64,000 nucleotides of DNA from Devosia sp. (GTDB lineage Bacteria; Pseudomonadota; Alphaproteobacteria; Rhizobiales; Devosiaceae), in the NCBI RefSeq assembly GCF_025809055.1, contig NZ_CP075529.1, positions 1,860,001-1,924,000 on the forward strand, written 5' to 3'. Positions 17,186-25,924 of the stretch are shown here, one piece after another (within the stretch, counting starts at the first letter, position 1; each line of letters opens with the position of its first letter). The notes beneath the pieces were generated by a model. It worked only from the letters and a program-made list of their open reading frames with translations, did no database searches and had not been told where the DNA came from. Position numbers and translations under genes: made by a program.

Positions 17186-18330
17186 ACCGGCCCGGGCTCA
17201 TCCTGGCGCTGCTCGTCGCCATGAGCGCGCCTTTGGCAGCGCAGCAGGACAATGCCGATGCGGTCAGCACCGACGTATTCGGCCCGCGCGCGCCCGTGGA
17301 CTATGCCTTTGGCGCCTTTCAGCGCGGCTATTTCCTCACCGCCCTCGAACTGGCCCTGCCGCGTGCGGAACAGGGTGATGCCGCCGCCCAGACGCTGATT
17401 GCCGAAATCTATTCCAAGGGCCTCGGCGTCGGGCAGAGCGCCGAGCGCGCCGCCAGCTGGTACCAGCTCGCCTCCAATAATGGCGACCGCCTCGCCACGT
17501 TCGAACTGGGCATGCTGTACCAGGACGGTGTCGGGGTGACCAAGGACCGCAAGAAGGCGGCCGACCTGTTCGTCGCCGCCGCCAATGCCGGCTACCCGCC
17601 CGCCAAGTACAACCTGGCGCTCCTGCATGTCGAAGGCATCTATGCCGAGCCAAGCCTGACCGAGGCGGCCGACCTGATGAAACAGGCGGCCGATGCCGAA
17701 CTGGCCGAGGCCCAATACGACTATGGCTCGATGCTGCTGGAGGGCGCCGGGGTGTTTCCGGACGAGGCCGCTGGCGCACGCTATATCGGCCTTGCCGCCG
17801 AACAGGGCCTGGCGGCGGCGCAGGTTGACTATGCCACCCTGCTCTATCTCGGCCAGGGCATTGCGCGAAATGTCGAAGAGGCCGTGACCTGGTATGGCAA
17901 GGCCGCGCAACTGGGTAATCCGGTGGCGCAGAACCGCTATGCCAAACTGCTCGCGGTGGGCGAAGGCGTCGCAATCGACCTTGAAAGCGCCGCCATGTGG
18001 CGGTCGCTGTCGCGCCGCCAGGGCCTGACCGATGCGAGCCTGGACCGCCTGCTGGTCTCGCTGGCGCCCGAGGCACTGGCCCGCGCCGAAGAGCGCGCCC
18101 GCTACTGGCCATCCCTGCCGCCCGGCGCGACGCCGCCACCTTCGGCAGATGCGGTCGAGGCGGTCGATGGGCCGGACCTGCCCAATCCGCTCGACCCCGA
18201 AAATGCCCCGAGCCAGGTGGTCGACCCCAACCCGGCAGAAGACACGAGCGCGGCGCCAGAGGCCTCCGGCGCCGATACGCAGCCGGAAAGCGCCGAAGGC
18301 GAGACGGATGCTGACCAGCAAAGCCCTTGA
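17182..18330 (+). CDS. Secreted Sel1-repeat protein
   Basis: This 382-aa protein has a signal peptide (about residues 1-20, ending APLAAQ). It then carries a run of Sel1-type helical repeats from about residue 50 to 290, recognisable as A--WYQLA--NGD--A-F-LG-LYQDGVGV and A-WYGKAAQLG. The C-terminal 80 residues are proline- and acid-rich and likely disordered. Sel1 proteins are periplasmic scaffolds for envelope or signalling complexes. It is translationally coupled (ATGA) to the ThiE-like gene. Confidence 0.82.
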   Translation: MNRPGLILALLVAMSAPLAAQQDNADAVSTDVFGPRAPVDYAFGAFQRGYFLTALELALPRAEQGDAAAQTLIAEIYSKGLGVGQSAERAASWYQLASNNGDRLATFELGMLYQDGVGVTKDRKKAADLFVAAANAGYPPAKYNLALLHVEGIYAEPSLTEAADLMKQAADAELAEAQYDYGSMLLEGAGVFPDEAAGARYIGLAAEQGLAAAQVDYATLLYLGQGIARNVEEAVTWYGKAAQLGNPVAQNRYAKLLAVGEGVAIDLESAAMWRSLSRRQGLTDASLDRLLVSLAPEALARAEERARYWPSLPPGATPPPSADAVEAVDGPDLPNPLDPENAPSQVVDPNPAEDTSAAPEASGADTQPESAEGETDADQQSP

Positions 18331-18461
18331 ACCCAAGCCGGTTCTGGGGCAATAAGCCCGCCACACTTGAAACCAGCGGCAGGACCTTGTTGTCCTCGGG
18401 CCGGCCGGGGCGGAAGCAACCGGTGCCGGGCTTGGCCGCATGAGCCTTGCGAGCAGTTCCT

Positions 18462-19256
18462 ATGGCGCGTTCCGCCCTCCTCAATGTCATGGTCAACGCC
18501 GCCATCAAGGCCGGCAAATCACTGAGCCGCGACTTCAACGAGGTCGAGAACCTGCAGGTGTCGCGAAAGGGCCCGGCCGATTTCGTGTCAAAGGCCGACC
18601 TGCGGGCCGAGCAGATCGTCTTTGACGAGTTGCGCAAGGCCCGCCCGACCTATGCCTTCCTGATGGAAGAGGGTGGCGAGGTTGCCGGCTCGGATGGCCA
18701 GCATACCTGGATCGTCGACCCGCTCGACGGCACCACCAATTTTCTGCACTCCATCCCGCTTTTCGCCGTCGCCATCGCGCTGCAGCGGGGCGAGGAAATC
18801 GTTGCTTCGGTGATCTACAATCCGGCCATGGACGAGCTGTTCACCGCCGAAAAAGGTGGCGGCGCCTGGCTGGCCGACCGCAAGCGCCTGCGTGTCGCCG
18901 CACGGCGCCATCTCTCGGAAGCAGTGGTGTGCACCGGCATCAAGACCCAGGGCACCTCCAATGACGCCCTGCAATTGCGCCAGCTGGCGGCCATCAATCC
19001 CGCCGTGGCCGGCATCCGCCGCTCCGGCTCGGTCTGCCTCGACATGGCCTGGCTCGCTGCCGGGCGCTACGATGCGCTCTGGGAAGCCGGCCTCAAGCCC
19101 TGGGACGTCGCCCCCGGCCTGTTGATGGTCAAGGAAGCCGGTGGTCTCGTCTCCGACTATGCCGGCCAGCCCGGCTCGGTCTGGAACGGCCAGATCGTTG
19201 CCGGCAACGAAACGCTCCAGGGCGCCCTGCTCAAGAGCCTCAAGCCCGTTCAGTAA
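18462..19256 (+). CDS. suhB: Inositol monophosphatase family protein
   Basis: This 264-aa protein (MARSALLNVMVNAAIKAGKSL) has both metal-binding signatures of the family: WIVDPLDGTTNFLH near residue 83 and the C-terminal WDVAPG near residue 214. Members dephosphorylate inositol-1-phosphate or related sugar phosphates, and SuhB also joins transcription antitermination complexes. The ATG at 18462 is preferred over an upstream TTG. Confidence 0.9.
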   Translation: MARSALLNVMVNAAIKAGKSLSRDFNEVENLQVSRKGPADFVSKADLRAEQIVFDELRKARPTYAFLMEEGGEVAGSDGQHTWIVDPLDGTTNFLHSIPLFAVAIALQRGEEIVASVIYNPAMDELFTAEKGGGAWLADRKRLRVAARRHLSEAVVCTGIKTQGTSNDALQLRQLAAINPAVAGIRRSGSVCLDMAWLAAGRYDALWEAGLKPWDVAPGLLMVKEAGGLVSDYAGQPGSVWNGQIVAGNETLQGALLKSLKPVQ

Positions 19257-19260
19257 TAAT

Positions 19261-19289
19261 TTGACTATTTAAGTCATCAAAAATAGAAA
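19261..19289 (+). promoter_or_regulatory. Promoter with iron-responsive (RirA-type) box
   Basis: TTGACT (19261-19266) and TAGAAA (19284-19289) are 17 nt apart, a good sigma70 pair. Over the -35 lies the inverted repeat TGACT-ATTTA-AGTCA (19262-19276), which fits the rhizobial iron-responsive pattern TGA-N9-TCA. A repressor bound here would block RNA polymerase. The downstream gene encodes an iron-complex binding protein. Confidence 0.55.
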
Positions 19290-19316
19290 CCACCGAAATC
19301 CAATTGGTTTCGGGGT

Positions 19317-20255
19317 TTGTCCTTGTCCATTCGCACTGCACTTGCCGGACTTGTCCTGGCCGCACTCACGCTCTCCCCGGCTTTGGCACAGGACAGCTTT
19401 CCGCTGACCGTCGAGCACGCCATGGGAGAAGTCTCGCTCGACGGCGCGCCATCGCGCATCGTCGTGCTCAGCAATCGGGACGCCGACACCCTTCTCGCCC
19501 TGGGCATCCAGCCGGTGGGCATTCGCTCGATATATGATTTCGCCAAGGGCGTTGGGCCCTGGGCGGAAGACTTGCTGACCAGCGAGCCAACCGTTTGGAT
19601 CGGTCGCGAGCTCGACTATGAGGCCATTGCGTCCGCCGATCCCGACCTGATCGTCTTCGCCAATTCCGGCGGTGTTCAGGAAGAATACGATCGGCTGAGC
19701 CTGATTGCCCCAACCCTCTACCTGCCCAAGGGCGCCGCTGGCTGGGGCGCCACCACGCAAGAGACGACATTGCTGATTGCCAAGGCCCTGGGCCGGGAGG
19801 CCGACGGTCACAAACTGCTGGCAGAGCTTGATGCCTATCTGGCAGCGCAAAAGGCGGCGCATCCTGAGTTCGCCGGAAAAACCGGAAACTATCTCGATAT
19901 CTATAGCGGCGGCATTTCGAGCTATGCGGAGAGCCATATCGTCAATGGCGCTCTCTATGCCATCGGCCTTGAGCCGGTTCCGGGCACCGATTCGATCCCG
20001 TCCGGTCAGTCGTCCATCTCCGTTTCTGCGGAACTGGTGGGCGACTATGTCGGCGACGTTACCCTCATCTATCCCTTCGGCCGCACATTGGATGAACTGA
20101 TTGCGGAGACGCCGACGCTGGGCCTCGTTCCTCAGGCGGAAACGGGCGGCCTGATGGTCCTCGACAACCTGGCCTTCTCGAATGCGTCGGTTCTGTCCAT
20201 TCCCTATGCACTCGATCGCCTCATTCCCGTGTTCAGTACGGTTCTGGGCCAGTAA
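19317..20255 (+). CDS. Iron-siderophore ABC transporter substrate-binding protein
   Basis: This 312-aa periplasmic binding protein of the FecB/FepB type has a signal peptide ending ALAQD, followed by the family opening (RIVVLSNRDADTLLALGIQPVGI) and the DPDLIVFAN strand. It would deliver ferric siderophores or heme to an inner-membrane permease. No permease or ATPase gene is next to it, so its partner is elsewhere. The start is a TTG at 19317 (or 19323); no ATG fits. The box in front suggests iron repression. Confidence 0.82.
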   Translation: MSLSIRTALAGLVLAALTLSPALAQDSFPLTVEHAMGEVSLDGAPSRIVVLSNRDADTLLALGIQPVGIRSIYDFAKGVGPWAEDLLTSEPTVWIGRELDYEAIASADPDLIVFANSGGVQEEYDRLSLIAPTLYLPKGAAGWGATTQETTLLIAKALGREADGHKLLAELDAYLAAQKAAHPEFAGKTGNYLDIYSGGISSYAESHIVNGALYAIGLEPVPGTDSIPSGQSSISVSAELVGDYVGDVTLIYPFGRTLDELIAETPTLGLVPQAETGGLMVLDNLAFSNASVLSIPYALDRLIPVFSTVLGQ

Positions 20256-20384
20256 GAACGGCGGTAGCTGCACCGGCCCCGATCTCGCCACAGCGCGCCG
20301 TTAACCTTTTTAATTGTCACGCCTTTCGACCGCCTCTAGACTCGGGGCGGTTGATTTGCGGCGAGGGGCAAGGTTCGGCACGAG

Positions 20385-21374
20385 ATGACGCAAGGTTACG
20401 ATCCCTACCACCTTTCCAGCCCGGCGGTTTATCTCGTCAAGATTGTCATTTTCCTGGTTCTGGTGGCGCTGGTCGCAGCCATCCTGTTCTCGACGATCAT
20501 CACGTTTTTCTGGGCCAATCCCTTCATCAATGCGCTGATCCTGTTCACGCTGGCGATCGGCATTTTCCTCAGTTTCCGGCAGATCATCCGCCTGTTTCCC
20601 GAGGTCAAATGGGTCAATTCGCTGCAGGACGGCAATGGCGCCACCAATACGCGCCCGCCGGTTCTATTGGCGCCTGTCGCCGGCATCCTGCGCGAGCGGA
20701 TCGGGGAAGCGATCATCACGCCGGCCAATATGCGCTCCATCCTCGATTCGGTGGGCAATCGCCTCGACGAAGCCAAGGACACCTCGCGCTACCTGACGGG
20801 GCTCCTCGTCTTCCTGGGCCTGATGGGGACCTTTTACGGCCTGCTCGAAACCGTGAGTTCGGTGGGCAATGTCATCAATGCGCTCGACGTGACCGCCGGC
20901 GATACCGCAACGCTGTTCGGCAATCTCAAGGAGGGCCTCGTCGCGCCCCTGGGCGGCATGGGCACGGCGTTCTCGTCCTCGCTGTTTGGCCTTTCCGGCT
21001 CGCTGATCCTGGGTTTTCTCGACTTACAGACCAGCCAGGCACAGAACGCCTTCTACACCGATCTCGAGGACTGGATGACCTCGATGACCGAACTCGACCA
21101 TCCGGTCACCGCCATGCAGGCCAATGCCGGCGGGCCCGACGTGCAGGCCCTGATCGAACGGCTCGGCGCCAATAACCAGAATGTCAATTCGAGCCAGAAC
21201 GCCATCCGCGCCATGGCCGAACTGGCGCGCGGCATCGATGGACTGGTCAAGCATATCCGCACCGAACAGGACGATTTGCGGCGCTATATCGTCGAACAGG
21301 GCGAGACCAACAAGAAGCTGCGCGACCTGATCGAGGCCATGCTGAACGAAGCCGACAACGAGCGACGGGACTAG
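20385..21374 (+). CDS. MotA/TolQ/ExbB-like proton channel subunit
   Basis: This 329-aa membrane protein has predicted spans near residues 16-38, 42-64, 136-155 and 193-213. Spans 3 and 4 carry the small-residue motifs of the MotA/TolQ/ExbB family (LVFLGLMGTFYGLLETV and GGMGTAFSSSLFGLSGSLI). The C-terminus beyond residue 220 is cytoplasmic and helical. It is 3 nt upstream of the MotB/OmpA-like partner, so together they probably form a proton-driven 5:2 motor. It is neither the flagellar MotA nor TolQ by length. Confidence 0.82.
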   Translation: MTQGYDPYHLSSPAVYLVKIVIFLVLVALVAAILFSTIITFFWANPFINALILFTLAIGIFLSFRQIIRLFPEVKWVNSLQDGNGATNTRPPVLLAPVAGILRERIGEAIITPANMRSILDSVGNRLDEAKDTSRYLTGLLVFLGLMGTFYGLLETVSSVGNVINALDVTAGDTATLFGNLKEGLVAPLGGMGTAFSSSLFGLSGSLILGFLDLQTSQAQNAFYTDLEDWMTSMTELDHPVTAMQANAGGPDVQALIERLGANNQNVNSSQNAIRAMAELARGIDGLVKHIRTEQDDLRRYIVEQGETNKKLRDLIEAMLNEADNERRD

Positions 21375-21377
21375 GCC

Positions 21378-22403
21378 ATGGCCTTTGCCCGCAGCCGCCG
21401 CCGTCAGGAAGCCAACTACTGGCCCGGCTTCGTCGATGCCCTGTCGAGCCTCTTGCTCGTCATCATCTTCATGCTCAGCCTGTTCATGCTGACCCAGTTC
21501 TTCCTCGGCCAGGAAATCCAGGGCCGCGACACGGCGCTGGCCCGGCTCAACAGCCAGATCGCCGAACTCACCGAATTGCTGCAACTGGAACGGGCCAATT
21601 CCGACGACCTGACCTCGCAGCTGGCCACCCTGACCGCGACCCTGGCCGGGGCGCGCAGCGAGAACGAGCGGCTGACCGGACAGCTATCCGGAATTGGCGC
21701 AGGCATCGGCGACCGCGACTCGACCATTGCCGGTCTCGAATCGGACCTGCTCGAAACCCAGCAATTGTCCGATGAGGCCAATGCCCAGGTGGCGTTGCTC
21801 AACCAGCAACTGGCGGCCCTCAGGACCCAGATCGCGGCGCTCGAAGGCGCGCTCGAAGCCTCGGAAAGCCGTGATGCGGAATCGCGCACCCAGATCGCCG
21901 ATCTGGGCCGCCGCCTCAACCTGGCGCTGGCCCAGCGCGTGCAGGACCTCTCCCGCTACCGCTCCGATTTCTTCGGCCGGCTGCGGGAAATTCTCGAAAC
22001 CCGCGCCGATGTGCGGGTGGTGGGTGACCGCTTCGTGTTCCAGTCGGAAGTGCTGTTCGATCCGGGTCAGGCCGATATCGCCTCCGACGGCCTGCCTGAG
22101 CTCGATGCCCTGGCCGACGCCATCCTGCAGCTGGAAAACGAAATCCCGGACGACATCAACTGGGTGCTGCGCATCGACGGCCATACCGATAGCCGGCCGA
22201 TCTCCAATGCCCGCTTCCCGTCCAACTGGGAATTGTCCGCCGCGCGCGCCATTTCGGTCGCCCAGTATCTGGTCTCGCGCGGGGTCGCACCGGCCCGGCT
22301 GGTGGCCGCTGGTTTCGGTGAGTTCGCTCCGCTGGACACTGGCACCACCGAGGAAGCCTACCGCCGCAACCGCCGCATCGAGTTCAAGCTGACCGAAGGC
22401 TAG
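21378..22403 (+). CDS. MotB-like OmpA-domain protein, motor partner
   Basis: This 341-aa protein has one N-terminal membrane span (about residues 20-42) that opens with an aspartate, D20 in YWPGFVDALSS, where MotB has its proton-carrying Asp. A long coiled coil follows (about 48-200), then a C-terminal OmpA peptidoglycan-binding domain (RIDGHTDSRPI, ELSAARAISVAQYL, GFGEF). The plan is like MotB but with an extended periplasmic stalk. The gene is coupled to the MotA-like gene and sits about 200 nt before pal. Confidence 0.85.
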   Translation: MAFARSRRRQEANYWPGFVDALSSLLLVIIFMLSLFMLTQFFLGQEIQGRDTALARLNSQIAELTELLQLERANSDDLTSQLATLTATLAGARSENERLTGQLSGIGAGIGDRDSTIAGLESDLLETQQLSDEANAQVALLNQQLAALRTQIAALEGALEASESRDAESRTQIADLGRRLNLALAQRVQDLSRYRSDFFGRLREILETRADVRVVGDRFVFQSEVLFDPGQADIASDGLPELDALADAILQLENEIPDDINWVLRIDGHTDSRPISNARFPSNWELSAARAISVAQYLVSRGVAPARLVAAGFGEFAPLDTGTTEEAYRRNRRIEFKLTEG

Positions 22404-22611
22404 CCGGGCGAGACGCTGGGCCCGGCGGCCTTAACCTTAATGTGATCAGCCCCAAATCCTGTTGCGCCGCGGCAACGCCACAAAAAAGCCAGGATTCCTG
22501 CCACATCCGCGCCCCAATAGGCAAAGATTAACCACGCTGGCACACCGGCTTTTAAGATTAAGCGCGGTAAATGCTGCGCTTAACATTGTCGCTTTTTCCG
22601 AGGAGCCTCCC

Positions 22612-23109
22612 GTGGTCCTTCCTGCCCCCATCACTACCGCTTTGCGCGCCGCCGCGATGCTGTTTCTCGTCGTTACCATCGCAGCCTGTTCGCGCAGCGC
22701 CGACAATGTCGGCATGACCGGCGTCGGCAATACCGGCCCCGGCGGCGGTGCCCCCGGCAGCCAGCAGGAATTCATCGTGACTGTGGGCGACCGCGTGTTC
22801 TTCACCACCGATTCGAGCTCGCTGACCAGCGAAGCCATGGCCACGCTCGACAAGCAGGCCCAGTGGCTCAATCAATATGCCAATTACCGCATCATGATCG
22901 AAGGCCATGCCGACGAGCGCGGCACCCGCGAATATAATATCGCGCTGGGCGCCCGCCGCGCCTCGGTCGTGGTCAACTATCTGGTGTCCCGCGGCGTCAA
23001 CGCCCAGCGCATCCAGAGCCAGTCCTTCGGCAAGGAACGCCCGGTCGCGATCTGTAACGACATTTCGTGCTGGAGCCAGAACCGCCGCGCCGTCACAGTC
23101 GTGCAGTAA
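22612..23109 (+). CDS. pal: Peptidoglycan-associated lipoprotein Pal
   Basis: This 165-aa outer-membrane lipoprotein starts at GTG 22612 with AGGAG at 22601. The signal ends in the lipobox LVVTIAAC (C26). The OmpA domain follows, with the diaminopimelate-binding motif MIEGHADERGTREYNIALGARRA. Pal links the outer membrane to peptidoglycan and normally works with TolQRAB, whose genes are not here. A terminator follows at 23166. Confidence 0.93.
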   Translation: MVLPAPITTALRAAAMLFLVVTIAACSRSADNVGMTGVGNTGPGGGAPGSQQEFIVTVGDRVFFTTDSSSLTSEAMATLDKQAQWLNQYANYRIMIEGHADERGTREYNIALGARRASVVVNYLVSRGVNAQRIQSQSFGKERPVAICNDISCWSQNRRAVTVVQ

Positions 23110-23165
23110 ACCATGGCTCTCCGCTGACGCGGACAGCCCACAATCCAGTGAAAACTGGAGGCAAG

Positions 23166-23206
23166 AACGCCCGGAGCCAACTAAATGGCCCGGGCGTTTT
23201 CTTTTG
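23166..23206 (+). terminator. Rho-independent terminator between pal and cpoB
   Basis: 9-bp perfect arms AACGCCCGG (23166-23174) and CCGGGCGTT (23190-23198) are followed by TTCTTTT. This implies that cpoB depends on read-through or its own promoter. Confidence 0.82.
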
Positions 23207-23275
23207 ACCAAATTTGGCCTTTATCAACGGGCCCATAGCACCCATCTTTGCCGCATCGATGCAACGGAGGCCGGC

Positions 23276-24280
23276 TTGACGCTCAAGAAACTGAAAATTT
23301 GGGGACGCGCGGCCCTTTGCGCCCTGGGTGTAGGGTTCAGCGCCCCGGCAGCGCAGGCCCAGACCGTGCTGCCGCCGGGCGAACTCAGCGGCCTGTCCTT
23401 CAACAATGATGGGGGGCGCATTCTGGTCGCCCAGTCGGACAATGCGCAGCTCATGGTGCGTATCCAGCAGCTCGAAGAACAGATCCGGACGCTCAACGGG
23501 CAGGTCGACGGCCTGACATTCCAGCTGACCCAGCTTCAGGAAATCCTCAACCGCCTGCAGGAAGACAGCGAATTCCGCTTTCAGGCGCTGGAAGGCGGTG
23601 CTGGGGGAAAAACTGATGCGGCAACCCAACCGGGCGGCGTGACGCAGCCCGAGGCGTTGCCGCAGAACCCCGGCGAGAATACAGGCACCGAAGCCCCCTT
23701 GACCGATATCCCCGAGCAGGGCGTGCAGCCCCTGCCCGGCGAGCAGGAATTCGACCCCACCTTCGACGATGGCTCGGCTGAATCCGCCGACCCCCTGGTC
23801 GGCACTGGCCAGACCGGCGGCATCGACCTGGCCACCGGCCAGCCGCTCGATCTCTCCTTTGACCCGGCCCTGGCGCAGACCGGCAATGCCGACGCAGATG
23901 CCCAGTTTCAGGCCGGCTATGATGCGCTGGTTCAGGGCGACTACGCCTTTGCGGACGAACAGCTGAGCCAGTTTGCCGATCTCTATCCGGATGATCCGCG
24001 CATTCCCGATGCCGCCAGCTGGCGTGGCGATGCTCTGATGGGCCAGGGCGCCTATGCCGAAGCCGCCGATGTTCTGGTGGACGCCTTCCAGAAATATCCC
24101 GACCATGAGCGGGCTCCCGAGCTCCTGCTCAAGCTTGGCATGTCCCTGTCCGGCGCCGGTGAAGCCGAAACTGCCTGCCGCACCTTTGCCGAGATAGACC
24201 GCCGCTTTGCTGTCCCGACGCCCGAATTCCAGACCCAACTGGCGGCAGAAAAGGCGCGCGCCCAATGCCCGGCGGGCTGA
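23276..24280 (+). CDS. cpoB: Cell division coordinator CpoB (YbgF)
   Basis: This 334-aa periplasmic protein starts at TTG 23276 with ACGGAGG upstream. Signal peptide to about residue 29 (AQAQ), N-terminal coiled coil (about 60-110: LMVRIQQLEEQIRTLNGQV), a proline/acid-rich linker, and C-terminal TPR repeats (about 205-330: AQFQAGYDALVQGDYAFAD). CpoB coordinates peptidoglycan synthesis and outer-membrane constriction with Tol-Pal. The 3' end overlaps tilS by 16 nt. Confidence 0.9.
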   Translation: MTLKKLKIWGRAALCALGVGFSAPAAQAQTVLPPGELSGLSFNNDGGRILVAQSDNAQLMVRIQQLEEQIRTLNGQVDGLTFQLTQLQEILNRLQEDSEFRFQALEGGAGGKTDAATQPGGVTQPEALPQNPGENTGTEAPLTDIPEQGVQPLPGEQEFDPTFDDGSAESADPLVGTGQTGGIDLATGQPLDLSFDPALAQTGNADADAQFQAGYDALVQGDYAFADEQLSQFADLYPDDPRIPDAASWRGDALMGQGAYAEAADVLVDAFQKYPDHERAPELLLKLGMSLSGAGEAETACRTFAEIDRRFAVPTPEFQTQLAAEKARAQCPAG

Positions 24281-25542
24281 CGCCGGATCTCGGCGATCCG
24301 GCGGCGCTTGAGGCCCTGTTCAGGCCGGCTGCATCTCACAAGGCAATCGGGCTGGCCGTCTCGGGCGGGCCGGATAGTCTTGCGCTGATGCTTCTGGCGC
24401 AGCGCTGGGCCGAAAGCCTCGGCGCCTCCGCGCCGCGGTTCATCGTCTATGCCGTCGATCACCAGTTGCGACCCGAGGCGGCCGACGAAGTGGCGATGGT
24501 CGCGCGCCATGCCGCGGAACTGGGCCTCAGCTTTCGGGGCCTGACCTGGACCGGCGATAAGCCCAGCTCCGGCCTCCAGGAAGCGGCACGACAGGCCCGC
24601 TACGGGCTCATTCGCGACGCCATGGCGGCCGAGGGCGTCGACCTGCTGCTCACTGCGCATCATCGCGCCGACCAGGCCGAGACGGTGCTCATGCGCCTGG
24701 CCCATGGCAGTGGCATGGAGGGGCTCAAGGGCATGTCGGCGCGGTCAATGGTTGATGGGCTCGACCTGTTCCGGCCGCTGCTCGACGTCGAGCCTGCCGC
24801 CCTTGCGCGCATTGTCGAGGCCGCCGGCTGGCAGGCTGCCCAGGACCCCTCGAACACCGACACCGACTATGAACGGGTGCGCTGGCGCAAGCTGCTGCCG
24901 GCCCTCGCAGCCGAAGGCCTCGACGCGGCAACCCTGTCGCGCTTTGCCCAACGCATGGGCGAGGCCGACCGGGCTTTGGCTGATCTCACCGATGCCGCCT
25001 TTGCCGAAATGGTGCAACTGGATGGCTTTGGCGCCGCCAGCCTGCCCGGCAAGGACCTGCTGGCCCTGAGCCCCGCCATCGGCCGGCGGCTCCTGGCGCG
25101 CATCGTCAACATCGTGGGCGGCCGCCAGAAACCCCATGCCCTGGGTCAGGTCGAACGGCTCTACGAGCAATTGGAAACCGAAGGGCTGGCGCGCGGCGTC
25201 ACCCTGCTTGGAGCCATTGTCCGCAAGCGGGGCGATGCCCTCACCATTTCGCGTGAACCCGGCCGCGCCTTGCCACCGGATCGGGGCCTGGCGCCGGGTC
25301 AGCACCTGGTCTGGGACGAGCGGTTTCTCATTCGGAACGTGTCGTCGAGCGCCGGGCTGGTCGCCGGGGCGGCCGACTTCATGCCGCGCCACCGGATCGA
25401 GGAAGTGCTCGGATTCCGCGTCACCTCGCCATCGGAAGCCATCCGCACCGCGCCGCTGGTGCGGGACGCCGAAGGCGGCGTGCTGGCACTTGGCGGCTGG
25501 TCGTTTGACGAACGCATCACTGTTCAGCTGCTGATCGACTAG
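24265..25542 (+). CDS. tilS: tRNA(Ile)-lysidine synthase
   Basis: This 425-aa PP-loop ATPase has the signature LAVSGGPDS at residues 30-38. It converts the wobble cytidine of tRNA-Ile(CAU) to lysidine, an essential modification. The HHRADQAETVLMR and LRRPLL-type regions of the N-domain and the C-terminal TilS domain are present. The pal-cpoB-tilS order is conserved in the alphaproteobacteria, where ftsH usually follows; here it does not. Confidence 0.93.
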   Translation: MPGGLTPDLGDPAALEALFRPAASHKAIGLAVSGGPDSLALMLLAQRWAESLGASAPRFIVYAVDHQLRPEAADEVAMVARHAAELGLSFRGLTWTGDKPSSGLQEAARQARYGLIRDAMAAEGVDLLLTAHHRADQAETVLMRLAHGSGMEGLKGMSARSMVDGLDLFRPLLDVEPAALARIVEAAGWQAAQDPSNTDTDYERVRWRKLLPALAAEGLDAATLSRFAQRMGEADRALADLTDAAFAEMVQLDGFGAASLPGKDLLALSPAIGRRLLARIVNIVGGRQKPHALGQVERLYEQLETEGLARGVTLLGAIVRKRGDALTISREPGRALPPDRGLAPGQHLVWDERFLIRNVSSSAGLVAGAADFMPRHRIEEVLGFRVTSPSEAIRTAPLVRDAEGGVLALGGWSFDERITVQLLID

Positions 25543-25650
25543 ATTATTCTGGCGTTCAAATTGGTCGGTGGCTCCGGCGGCTGCCGGGTGGGAGACCTCA
25601 TGGTGAGCTTGTCGAACCACGAGGTCGAGCACGTGGAGGATCTGATGGCA

Positions 25651-25684
25651 CGACCTCGTCCTTCGACAAGCTCAGGATGAGGTC
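25651..25684. repeat. 34-nt dispersed palindromic repeat, copy 2
   Basis: This is identical to 14215-14248. It lies with the next repeat in the 379-nt non-coding gap after tilS, where I see nothing else apart from a partial inverted relative (GAGCTTGTCGAACCACGAGGTC) around 25605. Confidence 0.7.
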
Positions 25685-25727
25685 TACTTTTGGCCCTGCC
25701 GGCTAGGCGCGAGGTGCGGTAAAACAC

Positions 25728-25924
25728 GCTGGACCACTTCACGATAGGACTGAAACGACGGAGCCTTCCCTTCCCCCTGAGGGGAGAAGGTGGCGCGAAG
25801 CGCCGGATGAGGGGTTCACACTCACGGTACTTGCCGAGAGGCTTTCACCCCTCACCCCATCCCTCTCCCCTGAGGGGAGAGGGGGCAATGGAGGCGATGG
25901 TTCAGTTTAACAGTGAACGCTCTA
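25728..25924 (+). repeat. Dispersed intergenic repeat, copy 2 (MITE-like)
   Basis: This has the same order of parts as copy 1 at 12503-12723 but lacks the internal 25-nt GATCCGGGG-type hairpin, and so is shorter. The ends are CACTTCACGATAGGACTGAA and TTCAGTTTAACAGTGAACGC. It abuts the stop codon of the anti-sigma gene. Confidence 0.75.

Noticed and set aside
20385..22403. Zorya-type (ZorA/ZorB) anti-phage system
   Set aside because: The MotA/MotB-like pair resembles ZorAB in plan, but no ZorC, ZorD or ZorE gene follows and the neighbours are pal, cpoB and tilS.
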